DNA from: Seohaeicola saemankumensis
Lineage (GTDB): Bacteria > Pseudomonadota > Alphaproteobacteria > Rhodobacterales > Rhodobacteraceae
Reading direction: 5' to 3'
Assembly: GCF_021021435.1 (NCBI RefSeq)
Contig: NZ_JAINWI010000009.1
Span: 62,001-126,000, forward strand
Length of the DNA stretch: 64,000 nucleotides
Shown here: piece by piece, positions 37,363 to 46,219 of the stretch
Position numbering within the stretch: position 1 is the stretch's first letter
Layout of the letters: each line of letters starts with the position of its first letter
Translations under genes and position numbers: made by a program
Notes under the pieces: generated by a model
Told to the model about the DNA's origin: nothing
Seen by the model: only the letters and a program-made list of their open reading frames with translations
Databases searched by the model: none

Positions 37363-38316
37363 TCAGGGGCGGATGTCACTGTCGCCGAAGCCAGTCAGCG
37401 GGGCAAGCACCGCTTTGGGGCGCGGCTGCACCAATGCCATACCCGCCATCATCAGCACCATCGCCGCCCAGATCATAGGCGCATATCTTTCGTCCAGCAG
37501 CAGCATCGCCCAGATTACGCCAAATCCCGTCACCAGATAGCTGACCTGCACGGCAAAGACCGATCCGGCCCGCCCGATCAGCCAAACAAAAGAGGTATAG
37601 ACCAGCACATGCACGACCGAGGAAGACACAAGCGACCATTCGGCAACCCCGAAAGGCGTGAACGGGCTGATCCAGTGGCCGGACGCCAGCATCAGCGGGG
37701 CCACCATCACCGCCCCCGCACTCGATGCCCCTAACAGCACCTGCACAGGGTCCAGCCCCGCGGTGCCCCACCTTGCCACGTAATTGCCTTCGAACGCGTA
37801 GCAGAGCGAAGCAAGAATCGCGACCGGCACCCAAGCCACCATCGCGGCATCCGGCAGGCTCGTCTCGGGCAACACCAGAAACGCCACACCCAGCAGGCCC
37901 AGCAGCAGACCTGACAGGCGACGCATGCTGAACCGCTCCAGCCCCAGACCCAGCGCGATGGGAAAAGCCATCATCGGGATCAGCGACAGCAGGATCGACA
38001 ACACGCCCGAGGGCAGATGCACCGCCGCCTGATAGGAGGCGGTATTGGGCAGGACCGTGCCGATCAGGGCAATCGTGGCATAGACACGCAAGGCCGGACG
38101 GGTCAGCGGCAAGCGACGTCCGGTCGCCCGCGCAATCACCGCCATGAGGACCGCGCCGATCACCAACTGCCAGAAAATCAGCCCGAAATGGCCATGCCCG
38201 GTGCTGACCGCCAGCTTCGTCAAGGGTTGGGTGATACCCCAGCCCGCGCCTAGAACGATCAGCAGACCGAACAACGCCGACCGCTCGCCTGCCGCGCTGC
38301 CAAGATACGCGCGCAC
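37363..38316 (-). CDS. EamA/DMT family transporter
   Basis: 317 residues using GTG 38316, the first plausible start after the upstream gene stop (38322). No ATG lies before the first helix: FGLLIVLGAGWGITQPLTKL begins right after VRAYLGSAAGERSAL. Ten helices in two EamA repeats; the second has VVHVLVYTSFVWLIGRAGSV and SYLVTGFGVIWAMLLLDERY. Likely exporter of small metabolites. Five bases separate it from the phosphoesterase gene, so they are co-transcribed. Start choice is uncertain. Confidence 0.78.
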   Translation of the reverse strand: MRAYLGSAAGERSALFGLLIVLGAGWGITQPLTKLAVSTGHGHFGLIFWQLVIGAVLMAVIARATGRRLPLTRPALRVYATIALIGTVLPNTASYQAAVHLPSGVLSILLSLIPMMAFPIALGLGLERFSMRRLSGLLLGLLGVAFLVLPETSLPDAAMVAWVPVAILASLCYAFEGNYVARWGTAGLDPVQVLLGASSAGAVMVAPLMLASGHWISPFTPFGVAEWSLVSSSVVHVLVYTSFVWLIGRAGSVFAVQVSYLVTGFGVIWAMLLLDERYAPMIWAAMVLMMAGMALVQPRPKAVLAPLTGFGDSDIRP

Positions 38317-38321
38317 CAGCG

Positions 38322-39134
38322 TCAGGGCCCCGACACGTCCAGCCGCCCGCCCTGACGGATCGCGCGCACTTTGATGGCGCGGCCCGTCATGTCGTCGGTT
38401 TCGACATAGAGACCCGACAAGGTGCCCTCGCCCATCGCGGGGGTGAAGCGGCTCTTGGCCATGCCAGTCACAAAGCGGCGCAGCGGCTCGACCTTGTCCA
38501 TGCCGATGACACTGTTGTAATCGCCGCACATACCCGCATCGGACTGGAACGCCGTGCCCGATGGCAGGATCATCGTATCGGCGGTCGGCACATGGGTATG
38601 CGTGCCCACCACAACACTGGCGCGCCCGTCGCAGAAGTGGCCCATTCCCATTTTCTCGCTGGTGGCCTCGCAATGGATATCGACCAGCGCCGCCTGCACG
38701 GACCCGCCCAGCGGATGCGCCGACAAGACCTGATCCACCGCCGAGAAAGGATCGTCGAAAGCGCGCTTCATGAACACGTTGCCCAGCACCTGCGTCACCA
38801 GAATCTTGCGCCCCCGCGCATCCGAAAAGACGCGGTGCCCGCGCCCTGGCGCGCCTTTGGCATAGTTCAGCGGGCGCAGAATGCGCGGCTCTGCCTCGAT
38901 ATATTGCAGCATGTCTTTCTGATCGAAGGCATGGTCACCCAGCGTCAGGCAATCCGCGCCGGCTGCCAGCAGAACCTTGGCATGATCGGCTGTCAGCCCT
39001 GACCCGCTAGAGGCGTTCTCGCCATTGACGACGACGAAATCCAGCTTCCACTCCGTCCGCAGGCGCGGAAGGTTCTCGGATATAGCCTGCCGTCCGGCAC
39101 GGCCCATGACATCGCCAAGGAACAGAATTTTCAT
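38322..39134 (-). CDS. YmdB-like (TIGR00282) metallophosphoesterase
   Basis: 270 residues from MKILFLGDVMGRAGRQAI. Calcineurin-like metal ligands: GDVMGR, VVNGENASSG, LGDHAFDQ, ALVDIHCEATSEK and VVGTHTHVPTAD. The family (YmdB of Bacillus) hydrolyses 2',3'-cyclic nucleotides or related phosphodiesters. Twelve upstream residues were rejected since the family always begins MxILFxGDVxG. It is followed by the DMT gene and preceded by the folate gene on the same strand. Confidence 0.93.
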   Translation of the reverse strand: MKILFLGDVMGRAGRQAISENLPRLRTEWKLDFVVVNGENASSGSGLTADHAKVLLAAGADCLTLGDHAFDQKDMLQYIEAEPRILRPLNYAKGAPGRGHRVFSDARGRKILVTQVLGNVFMKRAFDDPFSAVDQVLSAHPLGGSVQAALVDIHCEATSEKMGMGHFCDGRASVVVGTHTHVPTADTMILPSGTAFQSDAGMCGDYNSVIGMDKVEPLRRFVTGMAKSRFTPAMGEGTLSGLYVETDDMTGRAIKVRAIRQGGRLDVSGP

Positions 39135-39212
39135 CTCTAAAGGCCTAGGGCGAATGCTGGCGCCCGACAAGGGTCAAGCAGCGGCCACCGCCGATTATTT
39201 CCGTGCCGCAGC

Positions 39213-39233
39213 TTCATCTTGCCGCAAATACTC
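39213..39233. repeat. Dispersed 21-nt motif copy
   Basis: TTCATCTTGCC GCAAATACTC, whose last two bases overlap the stop codon of the 5-formyl-THF cyclo-ligase gene. Closest match is the copy before betB. Confidence 0.55.
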
Positions 39234-39801
39234 ATCTACGGGTCGCGTCGGGTAAAATGACTTCGCGTTCGGTGACGATCAGGTCCAGCGGTTGGTCTGT
39301 CGGTTCCAACGGCAGTTCGCCAGCCTCCTGCGCGGCAAAGGCAAAGCCCACGGCCAGCACCGCCCCGCGCGCGCGCAGCGCTTCCAGCGTACGGTCATAG
39401 AAGCCGCCGCCATAGCCCAGACGCCCACCGCGCCGGTCGAAACCCACCAGCGGCACGATCAGCACCTCCGGCTCCAGCCAGTCTGTCACCGCAGGCACCA
39501 TCGCGCCGAATGCGCCCGAGGCCATCGCACCATCCGGCGTCCACTGCGCAAAACGCAAAGGCAACCCCTTGCCCTGAATGACCGGCACACAGACAGGACC
39601 GGCCCCGGCCATCAGGGTCATTGCCGCCAGCGGGCTGATCTCGGTCCGCATCGGCATATATCCCGCCAGCACCTTGCCCGCATGCGGTGCCAGAACCTTG
39701 ACCAGCAAACCAGCATGATCCGGCCCCAACGTCTCGAATGCGGTTTTGCGCCTGTCGAACGCGGCGCGGCGCGCCTCTGCCTTCATCGCGTTCAGGTCCA
39801 T
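39232..39801 (-). CDS. 5-formyltetrahydrofolate cyclo-ligase
   Basis: Converts 5-formyl-THF to 5,10-methenyl-THF with ATP. 189 residues from MDLNAMKAEARRAAFDRRK (GTG 39810 is an alternative). The family has a basic N-terminal helix, MPMRTEISPL for substrate, LEPEVLIVPLVGFDRRGGRL and the ATP loop RLGYGGGFYDRTLE, then VGFAFAAQE. Ten bases separate it from mgtE. In many proteobacteria 6S RNA is just upstream of this gene; here mgtE occupies that place and I see no 6S RNA. Confidence 0.94.
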   Translation of the reverse strand: MDLNAMKAEARRAAFDRRKTAFETLGPDHAGLLVKVLAPHAGKVLAGYMPMRTEISPLAAMTLMAGAGPVCVPVIQGKGLPLRFAQWTPDGAMASGAFGAMVPAVTDWLEPEVLIVPLVGFDRRGGRLGYGGGFYDRTLEALRARGAVLAVGFAFAAQEAGELPLEPTDQPLDLIVTEREVILPDATRR

Positions 39802-39811
39802 GCCAGCCACC

Positions 39812-41221
39812 CTACATCAACACGGCAGCAGCAAGGCCGAGGAAGGCGAAAAAGCCCACGACATCGGTCACAGTCGTCACGAAAGGTCCCGAGGCCAGCG
39901 CTGGATCGATACGGAACCGTTCCAACGCCATCGGGATCACGATCCCGCCCAGCGCCGCGGCAACCTGTGTCATCAGCATCGCCACGCCGATCACCACCGC
40001 AAGCATCGGCACACCGAACCAGACGCCCGCCACCAAAGCCATCAGCAAGCCGAAGATTACACCGTTCAGCGCGCCTACAGCGACTTCGCGCCGTATTACG
40101 CGCCATGCGTTCTGCGCTGTCAGGTCGCGTGTTGCAATCGCCCGCACCGCCACGGTCATGGTCTGCGTACCTGCATTTCCCCCCATCGAGGCCACGATCG
40201 GCATCAGAACTGCCAAGGCGACCATCTGGTTGATGGTCTCGGCAAAAGCGTCGATCACCAGCGAGGCAAGGATCGCGGTCAGCAGGTTAACGAAAAGCCA
40301 GACCGCCCTGCCTTTGGCGGCTTCAAGGATTGTATCCGACAGGCTCGATTCCTCGCTCACACCCGCCATTCTGAGGATGTCTTCCTCATGCTCCTCGTCC
40401 AGCACGGCCATCGCGTCATCAATCGTGATGATACCCACAAGCCGCCCGTCATCATCCACCACAGGGGCCGAAATCAGGTGATACTGGTTGAACGCATAGG
40501 CGACATCGCCCTCGTATTGGGTGACGGGGATCTTGTGGAAGATCTCCTCGGTAATGTCGCGCAGCGTCACGTCGCGGCGCGAGCGCATGATCTTGCCCAG
40601 CGTGACATTGCCCACCGGATGCAGGCGCGGATCGACCAGCACCATATGATAGAACTGGTCCGGCAACTCTTCGGAATTCCGCAGAAAATCAATCGCCTCG
40701 CCCACGGTCCAGTGCTCGGGGGCCATCACCACCTCGCGCTGCATCAGGCGACCTGCGGAATATTCCGGATAGGTCATCGCCTGCTGCACCGCGACGCGGT
40801 CGGCATCTTCCAGCGCGTCCAGAATGGCGCCCTGCTGCGGCGCATCCAGATCTTCCAACAGATCGACCACGTCGTCGCTGTCCAGTTCGCGCACGGCATC
40901 GGCCAGAACCTGCGGGCTCAGCATGCCGATCACATCCTCGCGGATGCTCTCATCCAGTTCCGACAGAATGTCGCCGTCGAATTCCAGACCGTAAAGATTG
41001 ATCACCGCCCGCCGGTCGGCACTGCTGATCTGTTCCAGAAGGTCCGCAATATCCGCCGCATGCAGCGGTTCCATCAGCGCGGTCAGAAGGGCGGCATCCC
41101 CTGCTTCCACAGCATCCAGAATGGCGCCGACGGTGCGACGCTCCAGAGTGTAGCGGCCCTCGGCATTGCTGTCGCCGGGAGTGTCTGCAGACCGATCAAT
41201 CACGTCATCGTTCTCTGCCAT
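39812..41221 (-). CDS. mgtE: Magnesium transporter MgtE
   Basis: 469 residues with a strong ribosome site (AGGAGGG). Order: N-terminal superhelical domain (LTALMEPLHAADIADLLEQI), CBS pair (MTYPEYSAGRLMQREVVMAP; PVVDDDGRLVGIITIDDAMA) that closes the channel when Mg2+ is high, then five helices with the signature PIVASMGGNAGTQTMTVAVR and GALNGVIFGLLMALVAG. Inner-membrane Mg2+ channel. The C terminus ends ALVM-like without a tail. Confidence 0.96.
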   Translation of the reverse strand: MAENDDVIDRSADTPGDSNAEGRYTLERRTVGAILDAVEAGDAALLTALMEPLHAADIADLLEQISSADRRAVINLYGLEFDGDILSELDESIREDVIGMLSPQVLADAVRELDSDDVVDLLEDLDAPQQGAILDALEDADRVAVQQAMTYPEYSAGRLMQREVVMAPEHWTVGEAIDFLRNSEELPDQFYHMVLVDPRLHPVGNVTLGKIMRSRRDVTLRDITEEIFHKIPVTQYEGDVAYAFNQYHLISAPVVDDDGRLVGIITIDDAMAVLDEEHEEDILRMAGVSEESSLSDTILEAAKGRAVWLFVNLLTAILASLVIDAFAETINQMVALAVLMPIVASMGGNAGTQTMTVAVRAIATRDLTAQNAWRVIRREVAVGALNGVIFGLLMALVAGVWFGVPMLAVVIGVAMLMTQVAAALGGIVIPMALERFRIDPALASGPFVTTVTDVVGFFAFLGLAAAVLM

Positions 41222-41350
41222 GTTACCCTCCTGTGCGCGCTGGGGCCTACTTAGCGGAAAGGTCTGGCCGGAAACAATGCCTTCACACCCTCAAAGCCGC
41301 GATTTACCTTGCTTTTGCATCACAATAGAGTGGCAGAAAAAGGATATAGA

Positions 41351-42640
41351 ATGCCCTCACAAACCCTTCTGCTGGGACAGACGCTTAGCTTTGTCGCCGA
41401 TCCCTTTGCCGACGGCCCCGCGGCAGCCCGCCATGACAGCGCCGGCGGCGTGCTGGTCGCGGACGGGCATATCATGGAGGTGGGGCATGGTGCCGATCTG
41501 CGCGCGGCATATCCGCAGGCGCAAGTGGTCGATCACGGCCAGGCCCTGCTGATAGCGGGTTTCGTCGATGCCCATGTGCATTATCCGCAGACCGGTATCA
41601 TCGCAAGCTGGGGTAAACGGCTGATCGACTGGCTGAACAGCTATACCTTTCCCGAAGAGATGCGTTTTGGTGATCCGGCCTATGCTGCTGATATTGCATC
41701 TCAATATCTTGACCTGACGCTGGCACATGGGACCACCACCGTTTGCAGCTATTGCACGATCCATCCCGAAAGCGTCGATGCGATCTTCACCGCAGCGCAG
41801 GCACGCGGACAGCGGATTGTAGCGGGCAAGACCTGCATGGACCGCAACGCGCCGGACGGCCTGCGGGACACCGCGCGAACGGCCTATGATGACAGCCGCG
41901 CGCTTTTACAAAAATGGCAGGGGGTTGACCGGTTGTCCTATGCCATCACGCCGCGTTTCTCGCCGACATCAAGCGTGGCGCAACTTGAAGCGCTGGGGGC
42001 TCTGTGGGCCGAACATCCCGATTGCCTGATGCAAACCCATCTGAGCGAGCAGATCGACGAGATCGCATGGGTGCGCGGACTTTTTCCTGAAGCCCGTGAC
42101 TATCTGGATACCTACGAGGCGCATGGCCTGCTTGGCGCGAACGGGCTTTACGGCCATACCATTCATCTTGAGCAACGCGAGAAGGACCGTCTGCGTGAGG
42201 TAGGCGCGGCCTTGGTGCATTGCCCGACCTCGAACACGTTCATCGGATCGGGACTTTTCGACATGGCGGGGTTGGTAGCGGCAGGGCAGCGCGTCGGGCT
42301 GGCCACTGATACAGGCGGCGGCTCCAGTTTCTCGATGTTGCGGACGATGGCAGCCGCCTACGAGATAGGCCAGCTCCGCGGCACGCCGCTTCATGCTGCA
42401 CAACTGCTGTGGCTGGCCACGGTTGGATCAGCGCGCAGCTTGCGGCTGGACGACCGGATCGGCAATCTGGCGCCAAGAATGGAGGCGGATATCATCGCCC
42501 TTGATCTGGCATCGACCCCCGCCATCGCACAGCGCAGCGCAAGGGCTACCGATATCTGGGAAGCGGTATTCCCCACCATCATGATGGGTGATGACCGCGC
42601 CATTGCGGCTACATGGGTCGCAGGAAAAAGGCTGGTTTAG
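41351..42640 (+). CDS. guaD: Guanine deaminase
   Basis: Deaminates guanine to xanthine. 429 residues from MPSQTLLLGQTLSFVADPF. Amidohydrolase ligands: FVDAHVHYPQTGIIASWG, MQTHLSEQIDEIAWV, YGHTIHLEQRE, LVHCPTSNTFIGSGLFD and the catalytic Asp in GLATDTGGGSSFSML, a set typical of guanine deaminases. Fourteen upstream residues were rejected. It is divergent from mgtE (129-bp gap) and sits 0.6 kb from an 8-oxoguanine deaminase gene on the other strand. Confidence 0.94.
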   Translation: MPSQTLLLGQTLSFVADPFADGPAAARHDSAGGVLVADGHIMEVGHGADLRAAYPQAQVVDHGQALLIAGFVDAHVHYPQTGIIASWGKRLIDWLNSYTFPEEMRFGDPAYAADIASQYLDLTLAHGTTTVCSYCTIHPESVDAIFTAAQARGQRIVAGKTCMDRNAPDGLRDTARTAYDDSRALLQKWQGVDRLSYAITPRFSPTSSVAQLEALGALWAEHPDCLMQTHLSEQIDEIAWVRGLFPEARDYLDTYEAHGLLGANGLYGHTIHLEQREKDRLREVGAALVHCPTSNTFIGSGLFDMAGLVAAGQRVGLATDTGGGSSFSMLRTMAAAYEIGQLRGTPLHAAQLLWLATVGSARSLRLDDRIGNLAPRMEADIIALDLASTPAIAQRSARATDIWEAVFPTIMMGDDRAIAATWVAGKRLV

Positions 42641-42673
42641 GAACAGACCAAAGGCCGGCGCAGGTGTCAGGGA

Positions 42674-43105
42674 TCAGCAGGGCCGGCCCATGACCAGAAC
42701 CCAACTCCGCCCCACAGCGGCAAAGCCGTAATGGGTGACACTGCGCGACAACGCGTTGCGTCGGTGCCCGGGCGATCTGTACCAACCGTCCATCACCTTC
42801 GCGGGATCACGAAAGCCCATCGCGATATTCTCGTTCACACTGCGATAGCAAAAGCCCTGCCGTTTAACCCTTTGGGCAACAGTCGACCCGTCAGTGCCAC
42901 GATGCGACATGAACCCGTTGCGCGCCATATCGGTGGCATGGGCCTGTGCTGCGGCCATCAACAACTGGTGGGGTTGCACAGCATGGACCCCATGCGCCGC
43001 CCGTTGCGCGTTCAAGGCCTGATCGACATATCTGTCGGCGCTGGCAAATGCGGGCGATGCCGGTGTCAGCACCATTGCAAGAATGGTCAAGATTGTGCGG
43101 ATCAT
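42674..43105 (-). CDS. Secreted CAP-domain protein
   Basis: 143 residues. Signal peptide MIRTILTILAMVLTPASPAFAS, then a minimal CAP/SCP-like domain: AQAHATDMARNGFMSHRGTD, VNENIAMGFRDPAKVMDGWY and GHRRNALSRSVTHYGFAAV, with His and Glu residues in the usual CAP-cavity places and two cysteines (FCYRS, GRPC). Bacterial CAP proteins are extracytoplasmic and mostly of unknown activity. Between two purine-deaminase genes but without obvious link. Confidence 0.88.
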   Translation of the reverse strand: MIRTILTILAMVLTPASPAFASADRYVDQALNAQRAAHGVHAVQPHQLLMAAAQAHATDMARNGFMSHRGTDGSTVAQRVKRQGFCYRSVNENIAMGFRDPAKVMDGWYRSPGHRRNALSRSVTHYGFAAVGRSWVLVMGRPC

Positions 43106-43238
43106 GGTCCCTCGTCCAATGCAGCGGATGTGAGTGCTTTCCGTTTTGCTAAGTCATTTTGGTAAAAATATGACCGTTTGACCAGATAGCTTGCCACAAT
43201 TGAGCGAAAATCCACCGAATCACCGCTCGATCATCGCC

Positions 43239-44594
43239 CTAGCTTGCCAAAAAAAGCGCAAGCCGGCGCTGTTCCTCCAGAATGCGGGGCATGTCGATGG
43301 TGGCAATCTGCCCTTGCCGCACGACGCGGCGGCCCTCGACCAGCAGATCGCGTACACGGGTCGGTCCCGCCAGCACCAGCGCCGCAGGGTCCCAGCTTCC
43401 CGCGCTTTCAATCCCCGAGACATCCCAGATGGCAATGTCGGCGCGTTTGCCAATGCTCAAGCGTCCGCAATCAGGCCGCCCCAGCACATCGGCTCCGCCA
43501 CGGGTGGCGATTTCGAGCGCCTCGCGCGCACCCATCTTGTCGGCCCCCATCGTCACGCGCTGCAACAGCATGGCTTGACGCGCTTCAAGGATCAGGTTGC
43601 CGCTGTCATTGCTGGCCGATCCGTCCACACCCAGACCAACGGGCACGCCCGCATCGCGCATCGCCCGCAGCGGGGCGACACCCGACCCAAGGCGGCAGTT
43701 CGAACAGGGGCAATGCGCCACGCCCGTGCGGCTGCGGGCGAACAGACCGATCTCGTCGCTGTCCAGCTTGACGCAATGCGCGTGCCAGACATCCGGTCCG
43801 GTCCAGCCCAGATCCTCGGCATATTGACCGGGGCGGCAGCCAAATTTGGCCAGTGAATAGGCGATATCCTCGTCATTCTCGGCCAGATGAGTATGCAGCA
43901 TCACGCCCTTGTCCCGCGCCAGCAAAGCCGCATCGCGCATTAGCTCGCGGCTAACCGAAAAGGGCGAACAGGGTGCAATACCGACACGGCACATGGACCC
44001 CTCGCGCGGGTCGTGGAAGGCGTCGATCACGCGGATGCAATCGTTCAGGATATCGCCTTCCCGTTCGACCAGATCATCGGGCGGCAATCCACCCGCGCTT
44101 CGCCCGATGCTCATCGCGCCGCGCGTGGGATGAAACCGCAAACCCAGATCGGCGGCGGCATGGATCGTATCCTCCAGCCGCACGCCGTTGGGATAAAGAT
44201 AGAGATGATCTGAAGACAACGTGCAGCCCGACAGCGCCAGTTCGGCCAAACCCGTCAGCGCGCTGATCCGCATTTCCTCGGGTCCGAACTTTGCCCAGAC
44301 CGGATAGAGTGTCTGCAACCAGCCAAACAGCAGCGCATCCTGACCGCCGGGTACCGCCCGCGTCAGGCTTTGATAGAGGTGGTGATGCGTGTTCACCAGA
44401 CCGGGAGTCACAACACAACCCGCCGCATCAAGCATATCAGCCTGTGGATGGTGGCGGGCAAGGTCGGGACCTATGGCAGCGATCACGCCACCGCGGATCA
44501 CGATATCCGCACCGCGCAATTCGGTGCGGCCATCGTCCATTGTCAGGATATGATCCGCATTGCGGATCAGGATTTCAGTCGCTTGGGAGATCAT
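43239..44594 (-). CDS. 8-oxoguanine deaminase
   Basis: 451 residues from ATG 44594. An amidohydrolase of the TrzN/AtzA branch: VVTPGLVNTHHHLYQSLTRA, LHTHLAENDEDIAYSL, WHAHCVKLDSDEI, HCPCSNCRLGSGVAPL and VGLGVDGSASNDSGNL. The HCPCSNCRLGSG and VDGSASND motifs and the length fit bacterial 8-oxoguanine deaminases, which turn 8-oxoguanine to urate in purine salvage or detoxification. Hydroxy- or chloro-s-triazine hydrolases are the alternative. Proximity to guaD supports a purine role. Confidence 0.88.
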   Translation of the reverse strand: MISQATEILIRNADHILTMDDGRTELRGADIVIRGGVIAAIGPDLARHHPQADMLDAAGCVVTPGLVNTHHHLYQSLTRAVPGGQDALLFGWLQTLYPVWAKFGPEEMRISALTGLAELALSGCTLSSDHLYLYPNGVRLEDTIHAAADLGLRFHPTRGAMSIGRSAGGLPPDDLVEREGDILNDCIRVIDAFHDPREGSMCRVGIAPCSPFSVSRELMRDAALLARDKGVMLHTHLAENDEDIAYSLAKFGCRPGQYAEDLGWTGPDVWHAHCVKLDSDEIGLFARSRTGVAHCPCSNCRLGSGVAPLRAMRDAGVPVGLGVDGSASNDSGNLILEARQAMLLQRVTMGADKMGAREALEIATRGGADVLGRPDCGRLSIGKRADIAIWDVSGIESAGSWDPAALVLAGPTRVRDLLVEGRRVVRQGQIATIDMPRILEEQRRLALFLAS

Positions 44595-44703
44595 GGTCAA
44601 GGGCGCCTTTTATCAATCAGCGCCCCCTCGTGAACTGGGCGCGCACCGGAAAGGGGCCAAGAGGCGCGCACAGGTTCAGGTTAACGCGACAGCCCGCGCG
44701 GGA

Positions 44704-45513
44704 TCAAGCCGGAACCTGGCGCAATATCCCCAACGCCGCTTCATGTTGCGCGGCACCAGCAGCGGCCAGAATGCGCCCGCCGTGATGGGCTGGCCCGCCC
44801 TGCCAGTCGGTCACGATACCGCCCGAAGCCTTGATCACCGCGATGGGGGCGTGAACATCGTAGTTGCTCAACCCTGCCTCGATCACCAGATCAATTTGTC
44901 CCGCCGCCAGCAAGGCATAGGCGTAGCAATCCATCCCGTAGCGCACCAGTCGGGTTTGCGCGGCGACGGACTGGAATCCGGCCTGTTCGACAGCCGTGCC
45001 CACCTCTGGGAAGGTCGTGAACAGGATGCTTTCGGACAAGGGCCGCGAGCCGCGCACCCGCAACGCGCCTTCACCCATCGGCCCGCGCATACCGGCTTGA
45101 CCGAAGCCGCCCCAGAAACGCTCGCCAATATAAGGCTGGTCGATAATCCCGAAAAGCGGTCCGTTCTGGTCAGAGAGTGCGATCAGCATCCCCCATGTCG
45201 GTGTGCCGGACAGAAAGGCGCGGGTGCCGTCCACAGGGTCCAATACCCAAGACAGGCCGGATGTACCCGTGGTCACGCCGAATTCTTCACCCACGATCGC
45301 ATCATCTGGCCGCATTCGGACAAGAACATCGCGCATGGCCAGTTCGGCCGCACGGTCTGCTTGCGTGACGGGATCAAACCCGCCCGCCAGTTTGTTGTCA
45401 GCGGCAAGGCCGGAAGACCGGAACCACGGCAACACCGCTGCACGCGCCGCATTTGCCACTGCATGCGCTGTCGCACTCAAGGCGACTTTATCGGATGAAG
45501 TAAGACCGGCCAT
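44704..45513 (-). CDS. HisN-like histidinol-phosphatase (IMPase family)
   Basis: 269 residues. Inositol-monophosphatase motifs with the magnesium ligands: VGEEFGVTTG (Glu), WVLDPVDGTRAFLSG (Asp-Asp) and the C-terminal ANYDVHAPIAVIKASGGIVT-like NYDVHAP plus WQGGP. The pattern and length are those of HisN enzymes that dephosphorylate histidinol phosphate; inositol or other sugar phosphatase is possible. Start MAGLTSSDKVAL. No other his gene is nearby, which is normal for HisN. Confidence 0.85.
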   Translation of the reverse strand: MAGLTSSDKVALSATAHAVANAARAAVLPWFRSSGLAADNKLAGGFDPVTQADRAAELAMRDVLVRMRPDDAIVGEEFGVTTGTSGLSWVLDPVDGTRAFLSGTPTWGMLIALSDQNGPLFGIIDQPYIGERFWGGFGQAGMRGPMGEGALRVRGSRPLSESILFTTFPEVGTAVEQAGFQSVAAQTRLVRYGMDCYAYALLAAGQIDLVIEAGLSNYDVHAPIAVIKASGGIVTDWQGGPAHHGGRILAAAGAAQHEAALGILRQVPA

Positions 45514-45564
45514 ATTGCCCCCTGCTGCCTGTTGGCGCTTGGGTATCGCAGCCGGGCCTTCGCC

Positions 45565-45969
45565 TCAAGCCACGTCGGACAGTACGCGCGCCAGATCGAA
45601 CAGACGCCGACGCTGGTTTTCCGGTATTGCATAATAGGTGCGGACCAGATCCATCGCTTCGCGGTCGCCCATCAGGTCGGCCGCACCGCTGGCCAGCGGC
45701 GGCGCGGGACGGTCCGGCATGTTCTGGACAACCGAGATGGCGGGCAAGGCCGACGGCAGGCCTTCGAAAAAGAAGCTCACCGGAACGCCCAGACTGTCGG
45801 CTATATCCCACAGCCGCGACGCGCTGACGCGGTTTGCACCCGTTTCATATTTCTGGATTTGCTGGAACTTGATACCGACCTGTTCGGCCAGCTGCTGCTG
45901 AGTCATTCCCAACAGCCAACGGCGATGCCGGATACGTTTTCCGACGTGCACATCGACGTGATGCGTCAT
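45565..45969 (-). CDS. XRE-family regulator
   Basis: 134 residues from MTHHVDVHVGKRIRHRR (AGGACCAAG upstream). Cro/C1 helix-turn-helix MTQQQLAEQVGIKFQQIQKY, ETGANRVSASRLWDIADSLG (residues about 10-65), the alphaproteobacterial type with conserved GVPVSFFFEG after it, and a C-terminal helix LVRTYYAIPENQRRRLFDLA that probably dimerises. Similar to cell-cycle or stress regulators of rhizobia and Caulobacter; target genes unknown. Confidence 0.88.
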   Translation of the reverse strand: MTHHVDVHVGKRIRHRRWLLGMTQQQLAEQVGIKFQQIQKYETGANRVSASRLWDIADSLGVPVSFFFEGLPSALPAISVVQNMPDRPAPPLASGAADLMGDREAMDLVRTYYAIPENQRRRLFDLARVLSDVA

Positions 45970-46219
45970 ACTTGGTCCTCTCACTCATACAACGATCCAA
46001 CCATTTTGGCGACGCCCCTTATTGGCACCAAACGACCGGACCACACTCTTCACGCTGTGTTGTTACACCAAAATGCTTTACAACAATAACAATTTTCGCA
46101 CCAAGCCTGTCGCAGTATGGTCGAATTATGGTTATGCGGGCACGTGTTACGCTTTGCGCTTGGGAAAACTCTTGCAATAAGCATGCCAGCCACTCTTTTA
46201 ACGCGAACAGGAAACGCAG
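45970..46219. other. Divergent promoter gap
   Basis: 250 bp between the XRE regulator and the quinone oxidoreductase gene. AT-richer than its surroundings (TTGTTACACC, CAACAATAACAATTTT around 46060-46095) and thus likely to hold both promoters and perhaps regulator sites, but no clear palindrome or RNA gene was found. Confidence 0.4.

Noticed and set aside
39802-39811. 6S RNA upstream of the 5-formyl-THF cyclo-ligase gene
   Set aside because: Only ten bases separate it from mgtE; no room for the RNA.
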